In this document: positions 50,652 to 60,426 of the stretch, one piece after another | How the letters are laid out: every line of letters begins with the position of its first letter | How positions within the stretch are numbered: position 1 is the stretch's first letter | From: Nocardioides marinus | GTDB taxonomy: Bacteria > Actinomycetota > Actinomycetes > Propionibacteriales > Nocardioidaceae | Length of the DNA: 64,000 nucleotides | Direction: 5' to 3' | Assembly: GCF_013408145.1 (NCBI RefSeq) | Contig: NZ_JACBZI010000001.1 | Coordinates: 2,928,001-2,992,000 of the forward strand | Made by a program: the position numbers and the translations under genes | Notes under the pieces: model-generated | Databases searched by the model: none | What the model saw: only the letters and a program-made list of their open reading frames with translations | Told to the model about the DNA's origin: nothing

Positions 50652-50887
50652 GTCCTCCACAATCCGTGTTTGGTCGGTCTACCTTTTGACAGCACCGCTC
50701 GACGGGTGTCGTGCGGGTGGCCCGGGAACCTCCCCGACCGATCGCGACCGGTGCGGGGTGGACCTCGTGCAGTCGTCCGGGAGCCTCACCCGCGCACGTG
50801 GCGATGCTCCGCGAGGGAGCTCCACCAGGTGGCTCGGGCAGCCGCGAGGCACCACGAGACAGACCCACGTTGGGCCGACAGGCGAGT
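50652..50887 (-). other. Upstream region of infA
   Basis: This 236-base gap between the LLM gene and infA contains no plausible gene. A purine-rich GTGGAGG ribosome binding site lies just before the ATG. A TGTCAAAAGG stretch about 50 bases upstream may be part of a promoter, but no paired -35/-10 is convincing. Confidence 0.4.
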
Positions 50888-51958
50888 CTAGTCCGATGAC
50901 GCCGCGAAAACCCAATCGGCCGCCAGGCGCACCGTGGCCTCCCGGGTCGGGGCGCTGCGCGGGTCGGTGCCGGCGTAGGCGCCGGCCACCGGGTGCAGCA
51001 TCACCTCGTCCACGTCGTACGACGCCGCCAGCCGCGACAGGGCCCCGGCCGCCTGCCCGGGGTCGCCGACGACCCAGCGGCCGGCCATCTTCTCGACCAG
51101 CTCACGGTGCTGGGCCGGCAGCTCGACGGCCTCGGCCTCCTCGACCATGAGCTGGGGCCCCAGCGGCTGGCCGGTGCGCAGCGCCAGCATCATCAGCTGG
51201 TTCGGCAGCGCCAGGCGCCGGGCCTCGGCCTCGGTCCCGGCCACCACGGCGTTGACGGTGAGGAAGGTCCGCGGCGCCTCGAGGTGCTCGGAGGGCCGGA
51301 ACTCGCGCCGGTAGGTCTCCAGCGCCTCCGCGGTGCCCTGGCCGGAGAAGTGGTGGGCGAAGACGTAGGGCAGCCCCTTGGCCGCCGCGAGCCGGGCGGA
51401 GTAGTCCGACGACCCGAGCAGCCAGGCCTGCGCGCTGCCGGCCGCGCCGGGGGTGGCGCGCAGCGGCTGCGTGCGGCCCGCGACCGACACCGAGACCCCG
51501 GCCGGCGACATCATGGCCAGCACGTCGTCGACGTACTGCGGGAAGTGGGCCACCGCGTCGTCGGAGACCCCTCCCCCGCCGTGGCGCAGCGCGTAGGAGG
51601 TGATCGGGTCGGTGCCGGGAGCACGACCGATGCCGAGGTCGACCCGCCCGGGGAAGGCGGCCTCGAGCAGCGCCACCTGCTCGGCGACGACCAACGGCGC
51701 GTGGTTGGGCAGCATCACCCCACCCGAGCCGACCCGGATGCGGGAGGTCACCGAGGCGATCAGACCCATCAGCACCGGCGGGTTGGTCGCCGCCACGGCC
51801 GGCATGTTGTGGTGCTCGGCCACCCAGTAGCGGCGGTAGCCGAGGTGGTCGGCGACCCGCGCCAGCGACAGGCTGGCGGCCAGGGCGTCGGCGGTGGTCT
51901 GGTCGGTGCGCACGGGCACCAGGTCGAGCACGGACAGGGCAGGGGCAGCGGCACTCAT
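50888..51958 (-). CDS. LLM-class flavin-dependent oxidoreductase (luciferase-like)
   Basis: A 356-residue TIM-barrel flavin or F420-dependent monooxygenase-like protein of the alkanal-monooxygenase group. Segments are [74 protein letters not shown] and [15 protein letters not shown]. The ATG at 51958 gives the expected N-terminus. The substrate is unknown. It lies 59 bases from terC, and both genes separate map from infA, which usually adjoin; it was thus probably inserted here. Confidence 0.88.
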   Translation of the reverse strand: MSAAAPALSVLDLVPVRTDQTTADALAASLSLARVADHLGYRRYWVAEHHNMPAVAATNPPVLMGLIASVTSRIRVGSGGVMLPNHAPLVVAEQVALLEAAFPGRVDLGIGRAPGTDPITSYALRHGGGGVSDDAVAHFPQYVDDVLAMMSPAGVSVSVAGRTQPLRATPGAAGSAQAWLLGSSDYSARLAAAKGLPYVFAHHFSGQGTAEALETYRREFRPSEHLEAPRTFLTVNAVVAGTEAEARRLALPNQLMMLALRTGQPLGPQLMVEEAEAVELPAQHRELVEKMAGRWVVGDPGQAAGALSRLAASYDVDEVMLHPVAGAYAGTDPRSAPTREATVRLAADWVFAASSD

Positions 51959-52017
51959 CGAGTGGTGAACGCCGCCGCCCGCCCGTGTGTTCCGGCTCGG
52001 GGCGCCGGGCCCGAGGA

Positions 52018-53013
52018 TCAGTCCTTGGGCGCCGGGGCCGGAGGCACCGAGTCCGTCGCGACGACCTCGACGTCGTCCTTGGAGGACTTCACCAGGCTGG
52101 CCACCGCGGTCACCGCGAGGGTGACGAGGATGACGGCGAGGCTGAGCAGCGTCGGGACCTCCCAGTCGATCACGCCGCCCTTGTACATCGCGTGGATGAT
52201 CAGCTTGCCGCCGATCCAGGCCAGGATGAAGGCCAGTCCGAGCGACAGGTAGACCAGCCGCTTGAGCAGGCCGCCGAGCAGGAAGTAGAGCTGGCGCAGC
52301 CCCATCAGCGCGAAGACGTTCGCGGTGAAGACCAGGTAGGGCTCCTGGGTGATGCCGAAGATCGCCGGGATGGAGTCGAGGGCGAACATGATGTCGGTCG
52401 CACCGAGCGCCACGATGACGATCAGCATCGGGGAGACGACGCGCACGCCGTTCTCCTTCCACCACAGCGTCAGCCCGCGGTACTCCTGACCCACGTTCAG
52501 GTGGCTCTGCGCGAAGCGCACCAGCCGGTTGTCCTCGGGGTGCTCCTCCTCGTGGTTGCGGTAGGAGCGCACGAGGTTGACGGCCGTGTAGACCAGGAAG
52601 GCACCGAAGACGTAGAAGACCCAGGAGAAGTTCTCGACCAGGGTGTAGCCGACGGCGATGAAGATCGCCCGGAACACCAGCGCCAGGATGATGCCCACCA
52701 TGAGGGCCTCCTGCTGGTACTTCCGCGGCACGTTGAGCGCCGCCATCAGCACGATGAAGACGAACAGGTTGTCCACCGAGAGCGAGTACTCCACCAGCCA
52801 CCCGGTGTAGAACTCGATGCCGTAGTCCTGGCCGTGGAAGCCCCAGGTCCAGGCCCCGAAGGCGATGGCGGCCCCGACGTACACCGCGAGGTAGGCCGAG
52901 CACTCACGCATCGTGGGCTCGTGGGGGCGGCGGGCGACGATGAGCACGTCGAAGAGCAGCACGGCGACGGTGACACCGACGGTGATGCTCCACTCGAGGG
53001 CAGAGACGTCCAC
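52018..53013 (-). CDS. TerC-family integral membrane protein, probable manganese exporter
   Basis: A 331-residue membrane protein with about nine helices. Family motifs are EYSLSVDNLFVFIVLMAALN and ATDIMFALDSIPAIFGIT, whose acidic residues probably bind the metal. The GTG at 53013 (CAGGAGA upstream) was chosen. TerC/Alx/YkoY proteins export Mn2+ and support metalation of exported enzymes. The leader upstream looks like a yybP-ykoY manganese riboswitch, which strongly supports Mn2+ as the substrate. The gene lies between map and the LLM gene. Confidence 0.93.
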   Translation of the reverse strand: MDVSALEWSITVGVTVAVLLFDVLIVARRPHEPTMRECSAYLAVYVGAAIAFGAWTWGFHGQDYGIEFYTGWLVEYSLSVDNLFVFIVLMAALNVPRKYQQEALMVGIILALVFRAIFIAVGYTLVENFSWVFYVFGAFLVYTAVNLVRSYRNHEEEHPEDNRLVRFAQSHLNVGQEYRGLTLWWKENGVRVVSPMLIVIVALGATDIMFALDSIPAIFGITQEPYLVFTANVFALMGLRQLYFLLGGLLKRLVYLSLGLAFILAWIGGKLIIHAMYKGGVIDWEVPTLLSLAVILVTLAVTAVASLVKSSKDDVEVVATDSVPPAPAPKD

Positions 53014-53042
53014 AGATTTCTCCTGAGGGGGTGGAGGGTACG

Positions 53043-53152
53043 GCGAGGGGCCGGAGGTCTCTTCCGCCCGCGACGCGAGCCGGTGGCACCGGGCCGGACC
53101 GAGCCGACCGTGGTGACGACACCACCGTGACGGGAATACTCCCCTCCGGGAG
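53043..53152 (-). ncRNA. yybP-ykoY manganese riboswitch (candidate)
   Basis: In the terC leader on the minus strand, GGAGGGGAGTATTCCCG (about 53149-53133) gives the first paired strand and the conserved GGGGAGTA element. It is followed by GGTGTCGTCACC (hairpin with GTCGTCA), a GC-rich variable stem and GCGGGCGGAAGAGACCTCCG (about 53073-53054). CCCCTC (about 53050-53045) then closes the basal stem. The element order matches the Mn2+-sensing family as I know it, and the downstream gene is TerC, a usual target. Boundaries are approximate. Confidence 0.75.
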
Positions 53153-53234
53153 CAAGTGTGGCACGCGGCCCTCACCCGCTCGGCATCGACGCTCTGCGGC
53201 GGGACGCCCCGACGCAGCCCGAGCCGCGGGGTGT

Positions 53235-54059
53235 TCAGTCGGCCAGGGGCCCGAAGGGCACGCCGAGCGCGGTCAGCTCGGCCTCACCGCCGTCGAGGGC
53301 GGTCAGCACCCAGGCCCCCTGCGGGGTCAGGGTGAAGGTGTGCTCGTGGTGCGCGGCCCAGGACCCGTCGCTGGTGACGACCGTCCAGTCGTCCTCCAGC
53401 ACGTCGGTGTCTTTGCCGCCGAGGGTGATCATCGGCTCCACCGCCAGGGCCAGTCCCTCGACCAGGCGGGGCCCCCGGCCGGGTCGGCCGTAGTTGGGCA
53501 CGTTGGGCGGCTGGTGCATCGCCGAGCCGATGCCGTGGCCGACGTAGTCCTCGAGGATGCCGTAGGAGCCGCTGGCGCGGACGTGGGTCTCGACGGCGTG
53601 CGAGATGTCGGTGACCCGACCCCCGAGCCGGGCGGCGGCGATGCCGCGCCACATCGCCTGGCGGGTCACCTCGGAGAGGTCGGTGACCTCGTCCGGCACC
53701 TGGCCCACGGCCACCGTGGTGGCGGCGTCTCCGTGCCAGCCCTCCACGATCGCACCGCAGTCGATCGAGATCACGTCGCCGTCGGCGAGGGTGCGCTCAC
53801 CGGGGATGCCGTGGACCACCTCGTCGTTGACCGACGCGCAGATCGACCCCGGGAACCCGTGGTAGCCCTTGAAGGAGGGCACGGCGCCCGAGGAGCGGAT
53901 GTGGTCCTCGGCGATGGCGTCGAGCTCCCCGGTCGTGATGCCGGCGCGCACCGAGGAGCGCAGCAGCTCCAGGGTCTCCCCGACGACCAGGCCGGCGCGG
54001 CGCATCAGCCTGATCTGGTCGCGGTCCTTGATCTCCAGGCCGCGGTCGAGGAGTCCCAT
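53235..54059 (-). CDS. map: Methionine aminopeptidase, type I
   Basis: Removes the initiator Met from nascent proteins. The 274-residue enzyme shows all metal/catalytic residues: His in FKGYHGFPGSICAS, Asp and Asp in VISIDCGAIVEGWHGDAA, His in YVGHGIGSAMHQPP, Glu in LALAVEPMITLGG and Glu in WAAHHEHTFTLT. The start LLDRGLEIKDRDQIRLMRRA is the standard actinobacterial one. It follows adk by 17 bases. Downstream lies the riboswitch-terC unit instead of infA. Confidence 0.97.
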   Translation of the reverse strand: MGLLDRGLEIKDRDQIRLMRRAGLVVGETLELLRSSVRAGITTGELDAIAEDHIRSSGAVPSFKGYHGFPGSICASVNDEVVHGIPGERTLADGDVISIDCGAIVEGWHGDAATTVAVGQVPDEVTDLSEVTRQAMWRGIAAARLGGRVTDISHAVETHVRASGSYGILEDYVGHGIGSAMHQPPNVPNYGRPGRGPRLVEGLALAVEPMITLGGKDTDVLEDDWTVVTSDGSWAAHHEHTFTLTPQGAWVLTALDGGEAELTALGVPFGPLAD

Positions 54060-54076
54060 CGTGGAGGGGGCGCGGC

Positions 54077-54652
54077 TCAGCCGCGCTGGAGGCCGTCGAG
54101 GACGGCGAAGATGCGCTCGGAGACCTCGGGGACCTCACCGAGGCCGTCGACCTCGAGCAGCAGACCGCGCTCGCGGTAGACGTCGATGAGCGGTGCGGTC
54201 TGCTCGGTGTAGACGTCCTGGCGGTGGCGGATGACCTCTTCGGTGTCATCGGAGCGACCGCTGGTCTCGGCGCGCTTGAGCAGGCGCTGGACCAGCTCCT
54301 CGGAGTCCACGGTCAGCACGACGACCGCGTCCAGGGCGGTGCCGGAGGCGGCGAGCATGCCGTCGAGCTCCTCCACCTGGGCCAGCGTGCGCGGGTACCC
54401 GTCGAGCAGGAAGCCCGGCTCGGCGTCGGGCTGCGCGAGGCGGTCGCGGACCATGTTGTTGGTGACCGAGTCGGGGACGTACTCCCCCGCGTCCATGTAG
54501 CGCTTGGCCTCCAGGCCCAGGGGGGTCCCCTCGCCCACGTTGGCCCGGAAGATGTCACCGGTCGAGATGGCCGGGATGCCGAACCGCTCCGCGACCACTG
54601 CGGCCTGGGTGCCCTTGCCGGCCCCCGGAGGCCCCATGAAGATCATTCTCAT
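54077..54652 (-). CDS. adk: Adenylate kinase
   Basis: Interconverts ATP plus AMP with 2 ADP. The 191-residue enzyme has P-loop FMGPPGAGKGTQAA, AMP-binding STGDIFRANV and RYMDAGEYVPDSV, and GFLLDGYPRTLAQ. It has the short LID version (LKRAETSGRSDDTEEVIRHR) without zinc cysteines, as in actinobacteria. Its ATG shares one base with the secY stop codon (TGATG), so it is translated by reinitiation. Confidence 0.97.
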   Translation of the reverse strand: MRMIFMGPPGAGKGTQAAVVAERFGIPAISTGDIFRANVGEGTPLGLEAKRYMDAGEYVPDSVTNNMVRDRLAQPDAEPGFLLDGYPRTLAQVEELDGMLAASGTALDAVVVLTVDSEELVQRLLKRAETSGRSDDTEEVIRHRQDVYTEQTAPLIDVYRERGLLLEVDGLGEVPEVSERIFAVLDGLQRG

Positions 54653-55953
54653 CAGCGAAGGAATCCTTCGTAGTTGCGCTGCTGGAGCTGGCTCTCGATC
54701 TGCTTCACGGTGTCGAGGGCGACGCCGACCATGATGAGGATGGACGTGCCACCGAACGGGAAGTTCTGGTTCGCGTTGATCAGGACCAGGGCGATCAGCG
54801 GGATGAGGGCGATCAGACCCAGGTAGAGAGCGCCCGGCAGCGTGATGCGGGACAGGACGTAGGACAGGTAGTCCTCGGTCGGCTTGCCCGCCCGGATCCC
54901 GGGGATGAAGCCGCCGTACTTCTTCATGTTGTCGGCCACCTCGTGGGGGTTGAAGGTGATCGACACGTAGAAGTAGGTGAAGAAGACGATGAGGCCGAAG
55001 TACGCCGCCATGTACAGCGGGTGGTCGCCGGAGACGAAGTAGCGGCTGACCCAGGTGACCCAGCCCGAGGTGCTGTTCTGGTTGAACTGCACCGCCATCG
55101 CCGGCAGGTAGAGCAGCGAGCTGGCGAAGATCACCGGGATGATGCCGGCCTGGTTGACCTTGAGGGGGATGTAGGTCGAGGAGCCGCCGAACATCTTGCG
55201 GCCGACCATGCGGCGCGCGTACTGGACCGGGATCCGGCGCTGCGCCTGCTCGATGAAGATGACCGCGGCGACGATGACCAGGCCGATGGCCAGGACCACG
55301 CCGAAGGTCCACCAGCCCTGGCTCTTGCCGACCTCCCACAGCGCGGCGGGGAAGGTCGCGACGACCTGGCAGAAGATCAGGATGGACATGCCGTTGCCGA
55401 CGCCGCGCTCGGTGATGAGCTCACCGAGCCACATGATCACCGCGGTGCCCGCGGTCATGGTCACGACCATCACCAGGAAGGTCGTGGTGCTGTCGGAGTG
55501 CAGCAGGTCCAGGTTGCACTGCAGCAGGCTGCCCGAGCGGGCCAGTGCCACGATCCCGGTGGCCTGCAGGAGCGCCAGGCCCAGGGTGAGGTAGCGGGTG
55601 TACTGGGTGATCTTGGTCTGACCGGCCTGGCCCTCCTTCTTGAGGGCCTCCAGCCGGGGGATCACCACGACGAGCAGCTGCAGGATGATGCTCGCGGTGA
55701 TGTAGGGCATGATCCCCAGCGCGAACACCGTCAGCTGGAGCAGGGCCCCGCCGGAGAAGAGGTTCACCAGGCTGTACAGGCTGGCGTTCTCGCCGCTGGC
55801 AGCCAGGTCGATGCACTGCTGGACGTTGGCGACGTTGACACCCGGGGCCGGCAGCTGCGAGCCGGCCCGGAAGATCACGATGATCATCAGGACGAACAGC
55901 AGCTTGCGACGCAGGTCGGGCGTCCTGAAAGCGTTGGCGAAGGCGCCGAGCAC
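54652..55953 (-). CDS. secY: Protein translocase subunit SecY
   Basis: The central pore of the Sec translocon. The 433-residue protein has ten transmembrane helices. The GTG at 55953 (AGAAAGAGGA 6 bases upstream) gives the usual LGAFANAFRTPDLRRKLLF. A GTG 18 bases further out is also open, giving MEKED first, but lacks such a site. Conserved regions include GSQLPAPGVNV (the plug region), GIMPYITASIILQLLVVVIP, and NPHEVADNMKKYGGFIPGIR in the cytoplasmic loop. A terminator hairpin after rplO suggests secY-adk-map has its own promoter. Confidence 0.96.
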   Translation of the reverse strand: MLGAFANAFRTPDLRRKLLFVLMIIVIFRAGSQLPAPGVNVANVQQCIDLAASGENASLYSLVNLFSGGALLQLTVFALGIMPYITASIILQLLVVVIPRLEALKKEGQAGQTKITQYTRYLTLGLALLQATGIVALARSGSLLQCNLDLLHSDSTTTFLVMVVTMTAGTAVIMWLGELITERGVGNGMSILIFCQVVATFPAALWEVGKSQGWWTFGVVLAIGLVIVAAVIFIEQAQRRIPVQYARRMVGRKMFGGSSTYIPLKVNQAGIIPVIFASSLLYLPAMAVQFNQNSTSGWVTWVSRYFVSGDHPLYMAAYFGLIVFFTYFYVSITFNPHEVADNMKKYGGFIPGIRAGKPTEDYLSYVLSRITLPGALYLGLIALIPLIALVLINANQNFPFGGTSILIMVGVALDTVKQIESQLQQRNYEGFLR

Positions 55954-56059
55954 GAGATCCTCTTTCTCCACACAGTGACGGCTCCCCGGGCGGGCCCGGA
56001 AAGCCTTCGGAAGCCTAACAGCAGGCTCCCCGGCAGGTCGTCGAGCGGGGGTACGGCAA

Positions 56060-56100
56060 GGGCGCGGGTGCTCTGCCTGGTAGGCGGTGCACCCGCGCCC
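56060..56100 (-). terminator. Terminator hairpin between rplO and secY
   Basis: 12-bp perfect arms, GGGCGCGGGTGC at 56060-56071 and its complement at 56089-56100, in the 164-bp gap, 17 bases after the rplO stop codon. It separates spc ribosomal genes from secY-adk-map. Confidence 0.75.
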
Positions 56101-56117
56101 TGTGCCGGATGGTCAGG

Positions 56118-56558
56118 TCAGACCGTGGTGGTCGACCCGCCCGCAGCCTCGATCTTGGTGACGGCGGAGGCGGAGAACGCGTTCGCGGTCACGTCGACCT
56201 TGACCGTGATCTCGCCCTGGCCCAGCACCTTGACCGGCTGGTTGCGGCGGACCGCACCCTTGGCGACGAGGTCCTCGACCGTGACCGCGCCACCCTCGGG
56301 GAACAGCGCGCTCAGCTTGTCGAGGTTGACGACCTGGAACTCCACCTTGAAGGGGTTCTTGAAGCCCTTCAGCTTGGGGAGCCGCATGTGGATCGGCATC
56401 TGGCCACCCTCGAAGGCGACCGGGACCTGGTAGCGGGCCTTGGTGCCCTTGGTACCGCGACCGGCGGTCTTGCCCTTGGACGCCTCACCACGACCCACAC
56501 GGGTCTTGGCGGTCCTGGAGCCGGGTGCCGGCTTGAGGTTGTGCAGCTTGAGCGTCAT
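56118..56558 (-). CDS. rplO: 50S ribosomal protein L15
   Basis: L15 is a late-assembly 23S rRNA protein. 146 residues: the basic N-terminus [20 protein letters not shown], then [40 protein letters not shown] and the C-terminal domain [20 protein letters not shown]. Its ATG is 1 base from the rpmD stop codon. rpsE-rpmD-rplO is the standard order; a strong terminator-like hairpin follows before secY. Confidence 0.97.
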   Translation of the reverse strand: MTLKLHNLKPAPGSRTAKTRVGRGEASKGKTAGRGTKGTKARYQVPVAFEGGQMPIHMRLPKLKGFKNPFKVEFQVVNLDKLSALFPEGGAVTVEDLVAKGAVRRNQPVKVLGQGEITVKVDVTANAFSASAVTKIEAAGGSTTTV

Positions 56559-56559
56559 G

Positions 56560-56742
56560 TCACTCGACCTCCTCGACCGTCACGAGGTGACGGACGGCCT
56601 GGACCATGCCCCGGATCTCCGGGCGGTCCTCCTTGACGACGACATCGCCGATCCGCTTGAGACCGAGCGTACGCACGGTCTCGCGCTGGTTGGCCTTGCA
56701 GCCGATCGTGGACTTCATCTGCTGGATCTTCAGCTGAGCCAT
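56560..56742 (-). CDS. rpmD: 50S ribosomal protein L30
   Basis: 60 residues, [20 protein letters not shown] and [20 protein letters not shown], the full L30 domain. Its ATG at 56742 overlaps the rpsE stop by one base (TGATG); the AGGAGGT ribosome binding site before it is unusually strong. Confidence 0.96.
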   Translation of the reverse strand: MAQLKIQQMKSTIGCKANQRETVRTLGLKRIGDVVVKEDRPEIRGMVQAVRHLVTVEEVE

Positions 56743-57359
56743 CAGGAGGTCACCTCCTGCGACACACCGGCGGGGACCTCGATCCGCGCCTTGAGCAGCG
56801 CAGCCGGGGTGACCTCCTCGACGGTGAGGCCACGGCGGGCCGCGACGGCCTCGGGCTGCTCGAGCATCCGCAGCGCCTCGACGGTCGCGTGGACGATGTT
56901 GATCTGGTTCGACGACCCGAGCGACTTGCTCAGGATGTCGTGGATGCCGGCGCACTCCAGGACCGCACGCACCGGACCACCGGCGATGACACCGGTACCG
57001 GGGGCGGCAGGACGCAGCATGACGACACCGGCCGCCTTCTCGCCCTGGACGGGGTGCGGGATCGTGCCCTGGATGCGGGGGACGCGGAAGAAGTTCTTCT
57101 TCGCCTCCTCGACACCCTTGGCGATCGCCGCGGGCACCTCCTTGGCCTTGCCGTAGCCGACGCCGACCAGACCCTCACCGTCGCCGACGACCACGAGGGC
57201 GGTGAAGCTGAAGCGACGACCACCCTTCACGACCTTGGCGACACGGTTGATCGCAACGACGCGCTCGATGTAGGCGGTCTTGTCAGCACCCTGGTTGCCG
57301 CGACGGTCGTCGCGTCCACGGCGCTCGCCACCGCGCTGTCCGCGCTGGGCTCCGCTCAT
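56742..57359 (-). CDS. rpsE: 30S ribosomal protein S5
   Basis: S5 helps translational accuracy at the 30S head/body interface. 205 residues: an Arg/Gly-rich N-terminal extension of about 25 residues ([19 protein letters not shown]), then the double-stranded RNA-binding-like domain ([40 protein letters not shown]) and the S5 C-terminal domain ([20 protein letters not shown]). ATG start. It lies 34 bases downstream of rplR. Confidence 0.97.
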   Translation of the reverse strand: MSGAQRGQRGGERRGRDDRRGNQGADKTAYIERVVAINRVAKVVKGGRRFSFTALVVVGDGEGLVGVGYGKAKEVPAAIAKGVEEAKKNFFRVPRIQGTIPHPVQGEKAAGVVMLRPAAPGTGVIAGGPVRAVLECAGIHDILSKSLGSSNQINIVHATVEALRMLEQPEAVAARRGLTVEEVTPAALLKARIEVPAGVSQEVTS

Positions 57360-57393
57360 GAGACTTTCCTCTTCTCTCTTGCTCTGTCTGCGA

Positions 57394-57777
57394 TCAGAAG
57401 GTCAGGCCGCCCTCACGGGCGGCGTCGGCCAGGGCCGCGACGCGACCGTGGTACTTGTTGCCGGCGCGGTCGAAGACGACCCCGTCGACCCCAGCAGCCT
57501 TGGCGCGCTCGGCGACGAGCTCGCCGACCTTCTTCGCCTTGGCGGTCTTGTCACCGCTCGTGGAGCGCACGTCGGCCTCCATGGTGGAGGCGCTGGCCAG
57601 CGTCTTGCCGACCAGGTCGTCGACGACCTGGACGGAGATGTGCTTGGACGAGCGGGTGACGACCAGGCGCGGACGCTCGGCGGTGCCCTGGATCTTCTTG
57701 CGACCACGGACCTGACGGCGCAGGCGCGCCCGGGTCTTCGTAGCGGTGTGCTTGTGGTTCGACAGTGCGATACCCAT
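57394..57777 (-). CDS. rplR: 50S ribosomal protein L18
   Basis: L18 binds 5S rRNA. The ATG at 57777 gives the expected [20 protein letters not shown] (127 residues). A GTG two codons upstream at 57783 overlaps the rplF stop codon (GTGA) and is an alternative start. [20 protein letters not shown] and the end [17 protein letters not shown] are diagnostic. Confidence 0.95.
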   Translation of the reverse strand: MGIALSNHKHTATKTRARLRRQVRGRKKIQGTAERPRLVVTRSSKHISVQVVDDLVGKTLASASTMEADVRSTSGDKTAKAKKVGELVAERAKAAGVDGVVFDRAGNKYHGRVAALADAAREGGLTF

Positions 57778-57779
57778 GG

Positions 57780-58319
57780 TCACTTACCAGCCTTTCCGAC
57801 CTTGCGGCGGATGTGCTCGCCGGCGTAGCGCACGCCCTTGCCCTTGTAGGGCTCGGGCTTGCGGAGCTTGCGGATGTTCGCAGCGACCTCGCCGACCAGC
57901 TGCTTGTCGATGCCCTGGACACCGAGCTTGGTCGGACCCTCGACCGCGAAGGTGATGCCCTCCGGGGCGTCGAAGATGATCGAGTGGCTGTACCCGAGCT
58001 GGAACTCCAGCTGGGTGGGGCCCTTGGACAGGACCCGGTAGCCGACGCCGACGATCTCGAGCTTCTTCTCGTAGCCCTCGGTGACGCCCACGACCATGTT
58101 GTTGACCAGCGTGCGGGTCAGGCCGTGCAGCGACCTGGACTCACGCTCGTCGTCGGGGCGCTTGACGTCGAGGACGCCCTCGCCCTTCTCGACCACGATC
58201 GGTGCGGCGACCGAGTGGCTCAGGGTGCCCTTGGGGCCCTTGACGGTCACGACAGCGCCGTCGATCGAGACGTCGACTCCGGACGGGACCGGGACGGGGA
58301 GCTTGCCAATGCGCGACAT
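57780..58319 (-). CDS. rplF: 50S ribosomal protein L6
   Basis: L6 lies near the sarcin-ricin loop. 179 residues in two repeats: [20 protein letters not shown] and GRTDRG-like [20 protein letters not shown], then [20 protein letters not shown] and the signature [19 protein letters not shown]. The ATG at 58319 was chosen over an upstream in-frame ATG because it matches L6 N-termini. It is 26 bases downstream of rpsH. Confidence 0.97.
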   Translation of the reverse strand: MSRIGKLPVPVPSGVDVSIDGAVVTVKGPKGTLSHSVAAPIVVEKGEGVLDVKRPDDERESRSLHGLTRTLVNNMVVGVTEGYEKKLEIVGVGYRVLSKGPTQLEFQLGYSHSIIFDAPEGITFAVEGPTKLGVQGIDKQLVGEVAANIRKLRKPEPYKGKGVRYAGEHIRRKVGKAGK

Positions 58320-58345
58320 GCGTTCTTCTCCTCTCGTCTCTCTCG

Positions 58346-58753
58346 TCACCAGACGTAGGCGAGGACTTCCCCACCCACGCCCTTCTGGTTGGCCTGGCGG
58401 TCGGTCAGCAGACCCTGGCTCGTCGAGATGATCGCGACGCCCAGGCCACCGAGGACCTTGGGGAGGCCGGTGTGCTTGGCGTACACACGCAGGCCGGGCT
58501 TGCTGATGCGGCGCACGCCAGCGATGGAACGCTCGCGGTTGCGGCCGTACTTGAGCGTGATGGTCAGCGTCTTGCCGACCTCGCCCTCGGCCGGGTCGGC
58601 CACGGTGTAGGAGGTGATGTAGCCCTCCTGCTGGAGGATGTCGGCCACGCCCTGCTTGAGCTTGCTGTAGGGCATCGACACCGAGTCGTGGTACGCCTGG
58701 TTGGCGTTGCGCAGACGGGTCAGCATGTCTGCGATCGGGTCAGTCATCGTCAT
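58346..58753 (-). CDS. rpsH: 30S ribosomal protein S8
   Basis: S8 binds the central domain of 16S rRNA. 135 residues: [57 protein letters not shown] and the signature [20 protein letters not shown]. Start at the ATG at 58753; a second ATG two codons later is possible. It is 69 bases downstream of rpsN. Confidence 0.97.
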   Translation of the reverse strand: MTMTDPIADMLTRLRNANQAYHDSVSMPYSKLKQGVADILQQEGYITSYTVADPAEGEVGKTLTITLKYGRNRERSIAGVRRISKPGLRVYAKHTGLPKVLGGLGVAIISTSQGLLTDRQANQKGVGGEVLAYVW

Positions 58754-58822
58754 GATGTGGGTTCTTTCTCGAAGTGGTTTCGCCGCGCCGGGGCGCCGGC
58801 GACCTTCAACGTGGGTGAGGTG

Positions 58823-59008
58823 TTACCAGGAGGACTTGGTCACGCCGGGGAGCTCCCCGCGGTGGGCCATCTCGCGCAGGCAGATCCGGCACAGGCCGAA
58901 CTTGCGGTAGACGGCCTTGGGCCGGCCGCAGCGCTGGCAGCGGGTGTAGCCACGGACCGCGAACTTGGGCTTGCGCGCGGCCTTGACCTTCAGAGCGGTC
59001 TTCGCCAT
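58823..59008 (-). CDS. rpsN: 30S ribosomal protein S14, zinc-binding type Z
   Basis: 61 residues. Four cysteines, Cys24, Cys27, Cys40 and Cys43 (CQRC and CRIC), bind zinc, so this is the short zinc-dependent S14 rather than the 101-residue zinc-free paralogue that actinobacteria often keep under zinc control. One base separates its ATG from the rplE stop codon region, and the genes are co-translated. Confidence 0.97.
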
Positions 59009-59009
59009 G

Positions 59010-59594
59010 TCAGTTCTCCTTGAAGGGGAAGCCGAGCTGCTTGAGCAGCGCGCGGCCCTGGTCGTCGGTGGTCGCGGTGGTCACGACGGTGATGTCCATG
59101 CCGCGCGACCGGTCGATCTTGTCCTGGTCGATCTCGTGGAACATGACCTGCTCGGTGAGACCGAAGGTGTAGTTGCCGCGGCCGTCGAACTGCTTGGGCG
59201 AGAGGCCACGGAAGTCGCGGATGCGGGGCAGCGCGAGCGAGAGCAGCCGGTCGGCGAACTCCCACATGCGGTCGCCGCGCAGCGTGACGTGCGCGCCGAT
59301 CGGCATGCCCTCACGCAGCTTGAACTGCGCGATGGACTTGCGGGCCTTGGTCACGGTCGGCTTCTGGCCGGTGATCGCGGTCAGGTCGCGCACGGCGCCC
59401 TCGATCAGCTTCGAGTCGCGAGCCGCCTCGCCGACACCCATGTTGACCACGATCTTGGTCAGGCCGGGCACCTGCATGACGTTCTTGATGTCGAACTCGG
59501 ACTGGAGCGCCGGGAGGATCTCCTCGCGGTACCGGGTCTTCAGACGCGGCGGCACCTTGGCGGAGATCACCGGGTTCTCGGTGGTCTCGGTCAT
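59010..59594 (-). CDS. rplE: 50S ribosomal protein L5
   Basis: L5 binds 5S rRNA. 194 residues: [60 protein letters not shown] and [23 protein letters not shown] start. Its stop codon is one base before the rpsN ATG, and its own ATG is one base after the rplX stop codon. Confidence 0.97.
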
Positions 59595-59595
59595 C

Positions 59596-59961
59596 TCAGA
59601 TCTCCTTGCCGGTCTTGCGCGAGATGCGCACGCTGCGCTCGGCCTCGTACGTCGAGCCGTCGGGGCGCCGCTTGGTGACCTGCTCGCGCTTGAAGCCGAT
59701 GCGGGTCACGCCGTCGCCCTCGACGAGCATCACGTTGGACACGTGGATCGGCGCCTCGGCGGTGATGATCCCGCCGGTGGTGCCCGCACGACCGCCCTGG
59801 TTGACGACCTTGGTGTGCTTCTTGATCCGGTTGACGCCCTCGACGATCACCCGCTGCTCCTCGCGGAGCACCTGGATGACCTTGCCCTCGGCACCCTTGT
59901 CCTTGCCGGCGATCACCTTGACGGTGTCACCCTTCTTGATGTTCACGCTGTTCTTCCCCAT
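59596..59961 (-). CDS. rplX: 50S ribosomal protein L24
   Basis: L24 is an assembly initiator near the exit tunnel. 121 residues with the KOW motif ([40 protein letters not shown]) and the extra C-terminal segment [20 protein letters not shown] seen in actinobacteria. ATG start; three bases after the rplN stop codon. Confidence 0.97.
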   Translation of the reverse strand: MGKNSVNIKKGDTVKVIAGKDKGAEGKVIQVLREEQRVIVEGVNRIKKHTKVVNQGGRAGTTGGIITAEAPIHVSNVMLVEGDGVTRIGFKREQVTKRRPDGSTYEAERSVRISRKTGKEI

Positions 59962-59964
59962 GGC

Positions 59965-60333
59965 TCAGAGCACCTCCGGGGCGAGCGAGATGATCTTCAT
60001 GAACTTCTTGTCGCGCAGCTCGCGGCCCACGGGGCCGAAGATGCGGGTGCCTCGCGGCTCCCCGTCGTTCTTGAGGATCACCGCGGCGTTCTCGTCGAAG
60101 CGGATGTAGGACCCGTCGGGACGGCGGCGCTCCTTGACGGTGCGCACGACGACGGCCTTGACGACGTCGCCCTTCTTGACGTTGCCACCCGGGATGGCGT
60201 CCTTGACGGTGGCGACGATGGTGTCACCGATCCCGGCGTAGCGACGGCCCGAGCCGCCGAGAACACGGATGCAGAGGATCTCCTTCGCACCGGTGTTGTC
60301 GGCGACCTTGAGCCGCGACTCCTGCTGAATCAT
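59965..60333 (-). CDS. rplN: 50S ribosomal protein L14
   Basis: L14 forms an intersubunit bridge. 122 residues: [60 protein letters not shown] and the end [21 protein letters not shown] start with AGGAGAG before it. It follows rpsQ by 93 bases; that gap is the usual boundary between the S10 and spc operons and may hold a promoter. Confidence 0.97.
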   Translation of the reverse strand: MIQQESRLKVADNTGAKEILCIRVLGGSGRRYAGIGDTIVATVKDAIPGGNVKKGDVVKAVVVRTVKERRRPDGSYIRFDENAAVILKNDGEPRGTRIFGPVGRELRDKKFMKIISLAPEVL

Positions 60334-60426
60334 TTTCTCTCCTGGTCGTCGTGCCGGTTCTCAGCGACGCGGTGGTCGGTGAGCCTGGCCGAACTACATG
60401 GGTCGGTCTCGCCTAGCGGCGAGGAG

